Shown: piece after piece, positions 1 through 6,382 of the stretch
Layout: each line of letters starts with the position of its first letter
Position numbering within the stretch: the stretch's first letter is position 1
Source: Kiloniellaceae bacterium
GTDB taxonomy: Bacteria; Pseudomonadota; Alphaproteobacteria; Kiloniellales; Kiloniellaceae
DNA length: 14,922 nt
Assembly (NCBI GenBank): GCA_028280915.1
Contig: JANQKX010000158.1
Span: 1 to 14,922, forward strand
Direction of reading: 5' to 3'
Translations under genes and position numbers: made by a program
The notes under the pieces: generated by a model
Seen by the model: only the letters and a program-made list of their open reading frames with translations
Told to the model about the DNA's origin: nothing
Database searches by the model: none

Positions 1-528
1 CATGCCTTCCAAAAAGGCGTTGTTGTAGAGCAGCAACTGGTCGACCCGCTGGGCCAGGAGATCGGGATCGGCCAGATCGCAGCCCCGCACGGCCCGCCAC
101 CCCACCTTGTCCTCGTAGGCGGGGCCGATGCCCCGGCCGGTGGTGCCGATCTGCACCCCGCCGCGCAAGGCTTCCCGCGCCCGGTCGATCTGGCCATGCA
201 TGGGCAAAATCAGGGCCGCGTTATCGGCGATCTTCAGGTTGTCCGGCGAGATCGCCACCCCTTGGCCGCGCAGGCGCTCGATCTCCTCCACCAGGGCCCA
301 GGGATCGATCACCACCCCGTTGCCGATGATGGCGAGTTTGCCCGGACGGACCACCCCCGACGGCAGCAAGGAGAGCTTGTAGGTCTGATCGCCCACCACC
401 AGAGTATGCCCCGCGTTGTGCCCGCCTTGAAAGCGCACCACCACATCGGCGCGCTCGGACAGCCAGTCGACGATTTTTCCCTTGCCTTCGTCTCCCCATT
501 GGGAGCCCACGACCGCCACGTTGGCCAT
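1..528 (-). CDS. purA: Adenylosuccinate synthetase, N-terminal 176 residues (runs off left edge)
   Basis: PurA joins IMP and aspartate using GTP, the first committed step from IMP to AMP, in the cytoplasm. The read starts MANVAVVGSQWGDEGKGK, the GTP-binding loop that opens the family. Asp13 sits in that loop and His41 in GGHNAGHT; both match the known catalytic pair. Further hallmarks are IGNGVVIDP (about 68-76) and TTGRGIGPAYEDK (129-141), the IMP-binding region. The family is about 430 residues, so roughly the last 60% lies beyond base 1. The ATG at 528 is preceded by AGAAGGA at a good distance. It lies 30 bases downstream of the hisZ stop on the same strand, so the two are probably co-transcribed. 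No defect is seen in the visible part. Confidence 0.97.
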   Translation of the reverse strand, partial: MANVAVVGSQWGDEGKGKIVDWLSERADVVVRFQGGHNAGHTLVVGDQTYKLSLLPSGVVRPGKLAIIGNGVVIDPWALVEEIERLRGQGVAISPDNLKIADNAALILPMHGQIDRAREALRGGVQIGTTGRGIGPAYEDKVGWRAVRGCDLADPDLLAQRVDQLLLYNNAFLEGM

Positions 529-558
529 GATCGATTTCCTTCTGTGATCCGCTAAGGT

Positions 559-1734
559 TTATTTCTGACCGCTATCGCCCGGCACCGGCTTGACCGCACC
601 CTGCTCCAGGAAATGACTGCAGCCAAGGCGCCGCGCCTCGGCCACCGGGTCGGGTTCGGGCGCCAAGCCGGCCACGGTGATCCAGCCTTCGGAGCGGAAT
701 TTCTGCCCCGCCGTCCCGCCGTTCTCAAAGGGCACATAGAGCTTTTCAGGCATGGGCGCCACGGGCACCGCGGGCAAAACCGTATCCATGAACAAGGAAA
801 ATCCGGTGGAGGACTCCCCTTCCCGGCCTCCGTTGGCCACAACCGAATCGTAGCGCCCGCCCCGGCCCAGTTCGCCACGCACGGATTTGGCAAAGATGAT
901 GAAACTGATGCCGGTTTGATACTCAAAGCCCCGGTGCTCCACCGGGTCGACGGTCAGCTCCAGATCCGGCGCCGCCTTGCGGATGAGGCCCACGACTTCC
1001 TCCAGCCGCGCCAAGTCGCCCCGCGCCGAGGGCGTCAAGTCCAGAGCTCGCAGCGCGCCAAGGGCGTGCTCGGCCGGCCCGGCGGCCCGCAGCAGAGCCA
1101 GGAACAGGGTCGCGTGCGCCCCCGCCAAATCGGCCACCAAGGCCGCGTCCTTGCGGTCCAGGGCGGCCCGCAACTGGCCGGTTCCCTCGGCCGACAAACC
1201 CAAGTCCCTAGCCAGACCGCCCACCAGGGTGGGCACGTTGATATCCAAGGAAAGGTCCTGGATGCCCAAGGCGGTCAGAGCCCCAGCCGCCAAGAGGGCA
1301 ACCTCCGCGTCGGCCTGGGCCACCGGCGCGCCGATCAGCTCCGCGCCCACTTGGGAAAACTGACGCTGCGGGCGCAGTTGGCTACCGCGCACCTGCAGGA
1401 CCTGGCCGCTGTAACACAGGCGCAAGGGTCGCGGCTCCTCGCCCAAGCGGGTGGTGGCGATGCGGACCACCTGCGGGGTGATATCGGCGCGCAGGCCCAT
1501 CATACGCTGGCTAATGGGGTCCATCAGTCGGAAGGTCTGGCCGGCCACGGCAGCCCCCGTACCCGACAGCAGGCCTTCCTCGAATTCCAGCATGGGCGGC
1601 TTGATCTGCAGGTAGCCCTGGGCCTGGAAGTTTTGCAACAGCTGCCCGACGACACGATATTCATGGGCCGCCTGGGGTGCCAGAACGTCCGCCAAGCCGG
1701 CCGGCAGGAGGCCTTTGTGAAGCTGCTCGCTCAT
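559..1734 (-). CDS. hisZ: ATP phosphoribosyltransferase regulatory subunit (HisZ)
   Basis: HisZ is a catalytically inactive paralogue of histidyl-tRNA synthetase. It assembles with the short-form HisG to make active, histidine-sensitive ATP phosphoribosyltransferase, the first step of histidine synthesis. The 391-residue product shows class II synthetase signatures: GLRADITPQVVRIA (80-93), a motif-2-like stretch RPLRLCYSGQVLQVR (102-116) with RQFSQVGAELIG (124-135), HRGFEYQTGISF (267-278) and GRGGRYDSV (290-298). The C-terminal anticodon-binding domain of true HisRS is absent, which separates HisZ from HisS (usually over 410 residues). The ATG at 1734 fits the family N-terminus, but no good Shine-Dalgarno is seen and the leader can fold (see 1743-1805). 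hisZ followed by purA is a common alphaproteobacterial order. hisG is not in the window. Confidence 0.93.
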   Translation of the reverse strand: MSEQLHKGLLPAGLADVLAPQAAHEYRVVGQLLQNFQAQGYLQIKPPMLEFEEGLLSGTGAAVAGQTFRLMDPISQRMMGLRADITPQVVRIATTRLGEEPRPLRLCYSGQVLQVRGSQLRPQRQFSQVGAELIGAPVAQADAEVALLAAGALTALGIQDLSLDINVPTLVGGLARDLGLSAEGTGQLRAALDRKDAALVADLAGAHATLFLALLRAAGPAEHALGALRALDLTPSARGDLARLEEVVGLIRKAAPDLELTVDPVEHRGFEYQTGISFIIFAKSVRGELGRGGRYDSVVANGGREGESSTGFSLFMDTVLPAVPVAPMPEKLYVPFENGGTAGQKFRSEGWITVAGLAPEPDPVAEARRLGCSHFLEQGAVKPVPGDSGQK

Positions 1735-1742
1735 GGTGTTTT

Positions 1743-1805
1743 GCGGTCTTGCCTTGGTGTCTTTTTCCCACTACGAAGCGGTGGGCAGACCGCCGCGGCC
1801 GCTTC
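1743..1805 (-). promoter_or_regulatory. Inverted-repeat-rich leader of hisZ
   Basis: Just upstream of the hisZ start are three perfect inverted repeats. GCGGTCT (1743-1749) pairs with AGACCGC (1787-1793). CCCAC (1767-1771) pairs with GTGGG (1781-1785). GAAGCGG (1775-1781) pairs with CCGCTTC (1799-1805). The third overlaps the second and encloses one arm of the first, so not all can form together. The outer stem ends nine bases before the hisZ ATG. The arms are seen directly; any regulatory role is inference, and GC-rich DNA produces such repeats by chance. Confidence 0.3.
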
Positions 1806-1908
1806 AGACCAGTGACTACCCCCTTTGACCCGCCACGGCAAAGGAAATTTCAGCGGCTTGCCGGACAAGGCCGGCGCACACGCCCGATCAGGAACCCTCA
1901 AGCCGACC

Positions 1909-2463
1909 ATGCCTTTGGAAAACCACCCTCCGGAACAAGACCCCCAGGCCGAGGGGCCGGCCACCGCCACTCCCTGGCGCCGGGCTTTGTCCTTTTTTGA
2001 TAGCTGGCTCGGGTTGTGGCTGCTGTTGTCGGCGGTTCTGCTGGTGGCCGGCTGGCTGTTACCGGTGATGACCATCAATACCCTGATCGTATTTTATAAC
2101 GAAGTATCGATCCTGGGCGGCATCGTGCAGCTCTTGCAGACGGGCGACTACCTGCTTTTTGCCATCGTCCTCATCTTTACCGTGATCGTCCCCATCGCCA
2201 AGCTGGGGGTGGCCTTTTGGGCCTGGCGCCGCCTGCACTTGCCCCACGGGACCCTGCCGGTTGCCCTGCGATGGGTCGAGGCCTTCGGCAAGTGGTCCAT
2301 GCTGGACGTCTTCGTGGTCGCTCTCTTGGTGGTGGTGCTGAAGATCTCCCTGGTCTCCAACGTCACCGTACACCTGGGCCTTTATGTCTTCGCCGCCGCC
2401 GTCCTGCTCTCGATTGTCACCGTCGGCCGTTTGGTGGCCCTCGCCAGAGCAGCCGTACCTTAA
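1909..2463 (+). CDS. PqiA-type inner-membrane protein (paraquat-inducible protein A family)
   Basis: A 184-residue membrane protein with about four hydrophobic segments (roughly 33-54, 82-104, 130-148, 155-175). The stretch EAFGKWSMLDVFVVALLV (124-141) is the hallmark of the PqiA domain, and VPIAKLGVAFWAW (94-106) also fits. In E. coli PqiA carries two such domains and works with PqiB/PqiC, an MCE-type lipid transport system of the envelope. Here there is one domain and no MCE gene nearby, so the role is open. I chose the ATG at 1909, which gives a hydrophilic N-terminus of about 30 residues; AGGAA at 1890-1894 is 14 bases away, rather far. A TTG at 1825 would add 28 unlikely residues. It is the only plus-strand gene in the first 7 kb and converges on serA. 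Confidence 0.82.
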   Translation: MPLENHPPEQDPQAEGPATATPWRRALSFFDSWLGLWLLLSAVLLVAGWLLPVMTINTLIVFYNEVSILGGIVQLLQTGDYLLFAIVLIFTVIVPIAKLGVAFWAWRRLHLPHGTLPVALRWVEAFGKWSMLDVFVVALLVVVLKISLVSNVTVHLGLYVFAAAVLLSIVTVGRLVALARAAVP

Positions 2464-2468
2464 CCGCC

Positions 2469-2482
2469 GGGGCCGAGGCCCC
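2469..2482. terminator. GC hairpin between converging PqiA-type gene and serA
   Basis: GGGGC-CGAG-GCCCC forms a 5-bp perfect stem with a four-base loop. It fills nearly the whole 19-base gap between the PqiA-type stop (2461-2463) and the serA stop (2483-2485). Its position suits a shared terminator for converging genes, but neither side has a proper T-run, so intrinsic termination is doubtful. Confidence 0.3.
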
Positions 2483-4060
2483 TTAAAAGCTCAGGGGCAT
2501 GGCCTGCTTCACGTGGGGCAGATGGCGCACCTTTTCGAGAACCTTCGGCGCAATGGCCTCGTCCATCTCGATCAGGGCGACGGCATCGCCCCCTTGGGAG
2601 GCCCGGCCCAGATGAAAAGTGGCGATGTTCACGCCCGCTTCCCCCAAGGTGGTGCCCAGGGCACCGATCAGGCCGGGCTTGTCCTCGTTGGTGATGTAGA
2701 GCATGTGGGGCGACATCTCGGCCTCGATGGCGATGCCCTTGATTTCCACCAAACGGGGCTTGGTGCCGCCGAACAGCGTACCGGCCACCGATCGCGGCCC
2801 CCGCTCAGTGGTGACGGTCATGCGGATCAAGGTTTGATAGTCGCAATCCCGCTGGTGATTGACCGAGGTCACGTCAATATCCCGCTCCCGGGCGATGACC
2901 GGCGCATTGACCATGTTGACCGATGCCAAGATGGGCCGCAGCAGCCCCGTCAAGGCGGCCTGGGTGATGGGCCGGGTGTTCAGCTCCGCCACCTGCCCTT
3001 CATACTCCACCACCGCCTTGCGCAGACCGGTGCGGGTCAACTGGCCGGCAAAGCTGCCCAACAGTTCGGCCAGCTTCATATAGGGCGACAATCGCTCCGC
3101 GTCCTCCGCGGTCAGGGAGGGCATGTTCAAGGCATTGGTGATGGCCCCGGTCATCAGATAATCGGACATCTGGTCCGCCACCTGCAGCGCCACCTTCTCC
3201 TGGGCCTCGCTGGTCGCCGCGCCCAAGTGCGGCGTGGCCACCACCTGCTCCAAGCCGAAGAGGGCGTTGTCCCGGGCCGGCTCCTGGCTGAAGACATCCA
3301 GGGCCGCGCCCGCCACGTGACCGCTTTCGATCGCCGCGCGCAGGTCCTCCTCAACGATCAGCCCGCCCCGGGCGCAATTGACGATACGCACGCCCTTTTT
3401 GGTCTTGGCCAGCGCCGCCCCGTCCAAAAGGTTCGAGGTTTGATCCGTTAGGGGGACATGAAGCGAAATGAAATCGGCCCGTTCCAGCAAGGCATCCAGC
3501 TCGACCTTTTCGATACACAGGTCCTTGGCCCGATCCGGGGACAGGTAAGGATCAAAGGCCATGACGCGCATTTTCAGGCCGAGCGCCCGGGCGGCGACGA
3601 TGGAGCCGATGTTGCCGCAGCCGATGATGCCCAAATGCTTGCCGGTCAGTTCCACGCCCATGAAGCGGGACTTTTCCCACTTGCCGGCTTGGGTCGACCG
3701 GTCGGCGGCGGGGATCTGCCGGGCCAGGGCGAACAACATGGCGATGGCGTGTTCGGCCGTGGTGATGGAGTTGCCGTGGGGTGTGTTCATCACCACCACG
3801 CCCCGGGCGGTTGCCGCTTCCACGTCCACATTGTCCACGCCGATGCCGGCCCGGCCCACCACCATCAGGTTCTCCGCCGCCGCCAGGACATCGGCCGTGA
3901 CCTTGGTGGCGGAGCGGATCGCCAGGCCATGGTAGCCGCCGATCTTGGCCATCAGTTCCTCAGGCGACAGGCCCACCGCCACGTCCACCTGGACGCCGCG
4001 CTCGCGGAAAATTTCGGCCGCCTTGGGGCTCAGGGAATCGGAAATCAGTACCTTGGGCAT
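2483..4060 (-). CDS. serA: D-3-phosphoglycerate dehydrogenase, long form with ACT domain
   Basis: SerA oxidises 3-phosphoglycerate to 3-phosphohydroxypyruvate with NAD, the first step of serine synthesis. The 525-residue product is the long type. It has a substrate domain split around the NAD fold (GCGNIG at 147-152), catalytic Arg231 (CARGGLIVEEDL), Glu260 (DVFSQEP) and His278 (TPHLGAAT). An intervening (ASB) domain spans about 315-450 and a C-terminal ACT domain starts near 453 (LYITNEDKPGLIGALGTTLGE). ACT domains of this family commonly bind serine for feedback control; whether this one does cannot be read here. I start at the ATG at 4060: AGGA lies six bases upstream. The GTG immediately before it (4063) would sit too close to that site. 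It begins eight bases after the serC stop, so the two are almost certainly one operon. Confidence 0.97.
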   Translation of the reverse strand: MPKVLISDSLSPKAAEIFRERGVQVDVAVGLSPEELMAKIGGYHGLAIRSATKVTADVLAAAENLMVVGRAGIGVDNVDVEAATARGVVVMNTPHGNSITTAEHAIAMLFALARQIPAADRSTQAGKWEKSRFMGVELTGKHLGIIGCGNIGSIVAARALGLKMRVMAFDPYLSPDRAKDLCIEKVELDALLERADFISLHVPLTDQTSNLLDGAALAKTKKGVRIVNCARGGLIVEEDLRAAIESGHVAGAALDVFSQEPARDNALFGLEQVVATPHLGAATSEAQEKVALQVADQMSDYLMTGAITNALNMPSLTAEDAERLSPYMKLAELLGSFAGQLTRTGLRKAVVEYEGQVAELNTRPITQAALTGLLRPILASVNMVNAPVIARERDIDVTSVNHQRDCDYQTLIRMTVTTERGPRSVAGTLFGGTKPRLVEIKGIAIEAEMSPHMLYITNEDKPGLIGALGTTLGEAGVNIATFHLGRASQGGDAVALIEMDEAIAPKVLEKVRHLPHVKQAMPLSF

Positions 4061-4068
4061 CACAAATC

Positions 4069-5241
4069 CTAACTCTTGCTTTCAGTTTCTTCGCTTACCA
4101 CCGCTAGGCCCCAATCGATCCAGGGCAACAAGGCGGCCATGTCAGAAGATTCGACCGTGGCTCCGCCCCAGAGGCGCAGGCCCGGCGGAGCGTCGCGGTA
4201 ACCGGCGATGTCATAGGCCACCCCCTGTTCGGCCAGCAAGGCGGCCAAGCGCTTGACGGCAGCCTTTTGCGCGCTGCCGTCCAAGGCGGCGAACCAGGGT
4301 GCGGCGATGCTCAGGCAAATGGAGGTGGCGGAACGGCTCGCCGGGTCGGCGGCCAGGAATGTGACACTGTCACTGGACTCAACCCACTGGGCGACCACCG
4401 CTAGATTGGCTTGCGCCCGGGCGATCAGGGCGGGCAGCCCGCCCTGCCCTTCGGCCCAGCTCAAGGCGTCCAGGATGTCCTCGACGCAGAGCATGGAGGG
4501 CGTGTTGATGGTCGCGCCGCGAAACACGTCGGCCATCAGCTTGCCGCCCTTGGTCAGCCGGAAGATCTTGGGCAGGGGCCATGGCGGCTGATAATTCTGC
4601 AGGCGCTCAACGGCCCGGGGGCTCAAGGCCAACATGCCATGGGCCCCTTCCCCGCCCAGCACCTTTTGCCAGGACCAGGTCACCACATCCAGCTTGTCCC
4701 AGGGCAGCGCCATGGCAAAGGCCGCCGAGGTGGCATCGCAGATGGTCAGGCCTTTGCGGTCGGCCGGGATCCAATCCCCGTTGGGCACGCACACGCCCGA
4801 GGTGGTGCCGTTCCAGGTGAAGACCACGTCCCGGTCCCCATCGACCCGGGAAAGGTCCGGCAGGCTGCCGTAGTCGGCGGTGAGATATCGCACGTCGGAG
4901 AGTTTCAATTGATCGGAGATGTCCTTGGCCCAGCCTTGGCCAAAGGATTCCCAAGCCAACACATCCACGCCCCGCGCGCCCAGCAAGTTCCACAGGGCCA
5001 TCTCCACCGCGCCGGTATCCGAGGCGGGCACGATGCCCAGGACATAATCCGACGGCAGGCCCAGGATCTCACGGGACCGGTCAATCACCGCCGCCAACTT
5101 GCCCTTCGGCCCCGCGGCCCGGTGGGATCGCCCCAGACTGGCGTCTTGCAGCGCGGAAAGGGACCAGCCCGGCCGCTTGCTGCAAGGGCCGGATGAAAAA
5201 CAGGGATTGCCCGGACGCGTCGCCGGCATGTCAGGTGGCAT
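4069..5241 (-). CDS. serC: Phosphoserine aminotransferase, alphaproteobacterial type
   Basis: SerC transfers the amino group of glutamate to 3-phosphohydroxypyruvate, giving phosphoserine, the second step of serine synthesis; it can also act in pyridoxal phosphate synthesis. The 390-residue protein begins with PGNPCFSSGPCSKRPGWSL, typical of the divergent SerC group of alphaproteobacteria and methanogens. It carries the PLP lysine at about 193 in TWSWQKVLGGEGAHG, and DATSAAFAM (169-177) provides the PLP-contacting Asp. ATINTPSMLCVEDILDAL, about 247-264, is a further family signature. The ATG at 5241 has AGGAAAG seven bases upstream; ATG at residue 5 is a weaker alternative. serA follows after eight bases. 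The 179-base upstream gap has a candidate promoter, a palindrome and tandem repeats. Confidence 0.97.
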   Translation of the reverse strand: MPPDMPATRPGNPCFSSGPCSKRPGWSLSALQDASLGRSHRAAGPKGKLAAVIDRSREILGLPSDYVLGIVPASDTGAVEMALWNLLGARGVDVLAWESFGQGWAKDISDQLKLSDVRYLTADYGSLPDLSRVDGDRDVVFTWNGTTSGVCVPNGDWIPADRKGLTICDATSAAFAMALPWDKLDVVTWSWQKVLGGEGAHGMLALSPRAVERLQNYQPPWPLPKIFRLTKGGKLMADVFRGATINTPSMLCVEDILDALSWAEGQGGLPALIARAQANLAVVAQWVESSDSVTFLAADPASRSATSICLSIAAPWFAALDGSAQKAAVKRLAALLAEQGVAYDIAGYRDAPPGLRLWGGATVESSDMAALLPWIDWGLAVVSEETESKS

Positions 5242-5294
5242 CTTTCTTTCCTATTTTTTGGAGCCTTTTTGAGTTGGCCCTTTTGTTTTGACCG

Positions 5295-5333
5295 AGTTTC
5301 ACAGGCCAATTTCACGAGCCAATTTCCCAGGCC
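5295..5333 (-). repeat. Three tandem 13-bp repeats in the serC leader
   Basis: On the coding (minus) strand three adjacent 13-mers read GGCCTGGGAAATT (5321-5333), GGCTCGTGAAATT (5308-5320) and GGCCTGTGAAACT (5295-5307). Each boundary carries TTGGCC or TTGGCT, and TTTTGGCC precedes the first copy. GGCCAA at 5274-5279, between the repeats and the serC ribosome site, can pair with any of them. A GTCGGC-TCT-GCCGGC hairpin (5342-5356) lies just upstream. Structured leaders before serC are known in some alphaproteobacteria (the serC leader motif), but I could not match this one to that motif. Confidence 0.6.
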
Positions 5334-5341
5334 AAAAGGTC

Positions 5342-5356
5342 GCCGGCAGAGCCGAC
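5342..5356 (-). other. Small hairpin in serC leader
   Basis: On the minus strand GTCGGC-TCT-GCCGGC can form a six-pair stem, including one G-U pair, with a three-base loop. It lies between the candidate serC promoter and the three 13-bp repeats. It may be part of a leader fold; no poly-T follows, so it is not an intrinsic terminator. Confidence 0.3.
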
Positions 5357-5378
5357 AAGGGAACGTCAATGAAACGCG

Positions 5379-5406
5379 ATCATAACAAAATGCTGCGGTG
5401 CAGCAA
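5379..5406 (-). promoter_or_regulatory. Candidate serC-serA promoter
   Basis: On the minus strand TTGCTG (5401-5406) and TATGAT (5379-5384) are separated by 16 bases, a fair match to the sigma-70 consensus. A start near 5372 would give a leader of about 130 bases. The -35 half lies within the palindrome at 5391-5405, so a protein binding there would block the promoter. Only sequence resemblance supports this. Confidence 0.4.
5391..5405. promoter_or_regulatory. Palindrome TGCTGC-N3-GCAGCA downstream of the maoC-type gene
   Basis: A perfect 6+3+6 inverted repeat. On the minus strand it is followed at once by TTTTGTT, so it could act as an intrinsic terminator for the maoC-type unit, whose stop is 15 bases before it. 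It also contains CTGC-N3-GCAG, the form described for PhaR-type regulators of polyhydroxyalkanoate genes in alphaproteobacteria, and it overlaps the -35 of the candidate serC promoter. Terminator and operator readings are both possible. Confidence 0.4.
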
Positions 5407-5420
5407 CAGCTTTTTTGAGA

Positions 5421-5870
5421 CTAGCCGGGCCGGCGGGCGAAGATGTGCGTGACTTGGAATGTCATAACCGTCTCGCCGGTTTGAGTCACGACCGTGTAGC
5501 CCATGCGCAAGCTGCCCCTGTCGGGACGGGACCGGGACGGACGGCTTTCCAAAACCTCCGCCCGTACCGTCAGGGTATCTCCCGGGCGGACCGGCTTCAG
5601 CCACCTGAGTTCGTCCATGCCCGGCGAGCCCAGGGAGCAGGCATTGATGATGTTGGCCTGATAAAAGATCCGAAAAGCCAAGGCCAGGGTTTGAAAGCCC
5701 GATGCGATCAAGCCGCCAAAGGGGCTGTCCTGAGCGGCGGTCTTATCAAGGTGAAAGGGCTGGGGATCGTATGCCAGGGCAAAGTCCAGAATCTGGGATT
5801 CAGTGATGGTCACACCGCCGCTGGTAAACTGATCACCGACCTTGAAATCATCGAAGTAACGGTCGCTCAT
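5421..5870 (-). CDS. MaoC-type (R)-specific enoyl-CoA hydratase-like protein
   Basis: The 149-residue protein is a single-domain MaoC/hot-dog-fold hydratase. Such enzymes add water to trans-2-enoyl-CoA or similar thioesters. The hydratase-2 catalytic pair is visible as Asp35 and His40 in LAYDPQPFHLD, followed by SPFGGLIASGFQTLALA (49-65). WLKPVRPGDTLTVRAEVLESRPSRSRPDRG (from about residue 90) is a conserved second half of many alphaproteobacterial MaoC proteins. The natural substrate cannot be read from the sequence; roles in polyhydroxyalkanoate supply, fatty acid breakdown or acyl-CoA salvage are all possible. The ATG at 5870 overlaps the upstream GNAT gene's stop (ATGA), so translation is probably coupled. 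It is the last gene of the minus-strand unit; the 5391-5405 palindrome follows the stop. Confidence 0.88.
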   Translation of the reverse strand: MSDRYFDDFKVGDQFTSGGVTITESQILDFALAYDPQPFHLDKTAAQDSPFGGLIASGFQTLALAFRIFYQANIINACSLGSPGMDELRWLKPVRPGDTLTVRAEVLESRPSRSRPDRGSLRMGYTVVTQTGETVMTFQVTHIFARRPG

Positions 5871-6382
5871 GGCGCCACCTTGCCCTGGCCACCGGCGCGC
5901 AGGTCCAATTCCATGTAACGCACCGATTTGCCCCGTTGCGGATCGGGACAAGGCGCATCCGCAAAACCCAAGTCCTGATAAAGCTTTTGGGCCGCGGCCA
6001 TGAAGGGCAGCGTTTCCAAGGACATGGTGGCATAACCCTGGGCGGCGCTTGCCCGCACCGCGGCATTGACCAAAAGCCGCGCCGTGCCCCGGCCCCGCTG
6101 CGCCGGCCCCACCCACAAGCGCCGCACCTCGCAAACGGCCGCGGAGAGGGGCCGCCCGGCCACCACCCCGACGGCGCCCTCTTTTTCAGAGCGGGCCAGC
6201 CAGATGCCGCCGGCCGGCGGTGCGTGAGGGCCGGGCAGAGCCGCCAACTCCGCCTCGAAGCCCTCCAGGCAGAGATCCACCTGAAGCCAAGCGGCATAAT
6301 CCCGAAAGAGCTGCCGCACGGTCGCCATTTCGTGATCTTCAACGCGCCCGATGTTTAGGGCATCGTCCCTAGCCTCACACAA
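5867..6382 (-). CDS. GNAT-family N-acetyltransferase, probable TTG start
   Basis: A GNAT acetyltransferase, which transfers acetyl from acetyl-CoA to an amine; the target is unknown. The acetyl-CoA loop is QRGRGT (95-100 counted from the TTG), after the strand VCEVRRLWVGP. DLCLEGFEAELAALPG (36-51) is characteristic of a small-GNAT subgroup with a first helix RQLFRDYAAWL. The first strand (DALNIGRVEDHEMATV) is needed for the fold and lies upstream of the first in-frame ATG (6328). I therefore prefer the TTG at 6382, which has GGAAGGG seven bases upstream, giving 171 residues. With the ATG the product is 153 residues and lacks strand one. The TTG start overlaps the end of the phzF-type gene by eight bases, and its TGA overlaps the ATG of the next gene. 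Confidence 0.8.
   Translation of the reverse strand: MCEARDDALNIGRVEDHEMATVRQLFRDYAAWLQVDLCLEGFEAELAALPGPHAPPAGGIWLARSEKEGAVGVVAGRPLSAAVCEVRRLWVGPAQRGRGTARLLVNAAVRASAAQGYATMSLETLPFMAAAQKLYQDLGFADAPCPDPQRGKSVRYMELDLRAGGQGKVAP

Noticed and set aside
613..1815. A 400-residue plus-strand ORF opposite hisZ, and similar long antisense ORFs opposite serA (2384-3451) and folP (10437-11465)
   Set aside because: High GC keeps antisense frames open. The translations lack family motifs, while the opposite strand encodes well-recognised enzymes.
1825..1908. TTG start for the PqiA-type gene, adding 28 residues
   Set aside because: The extra residues are not typical of the family and the TTG has no ribosome site; the ATG at 1909 gives a normal short cytoplasmic N-terminus.
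5242..5420. Leader peptide with serine codons controlling serC
   Set aside because: The only minus-strand ATG I found in the leader gives a five-codon peptide without serine; no attenuator peptide is evident.
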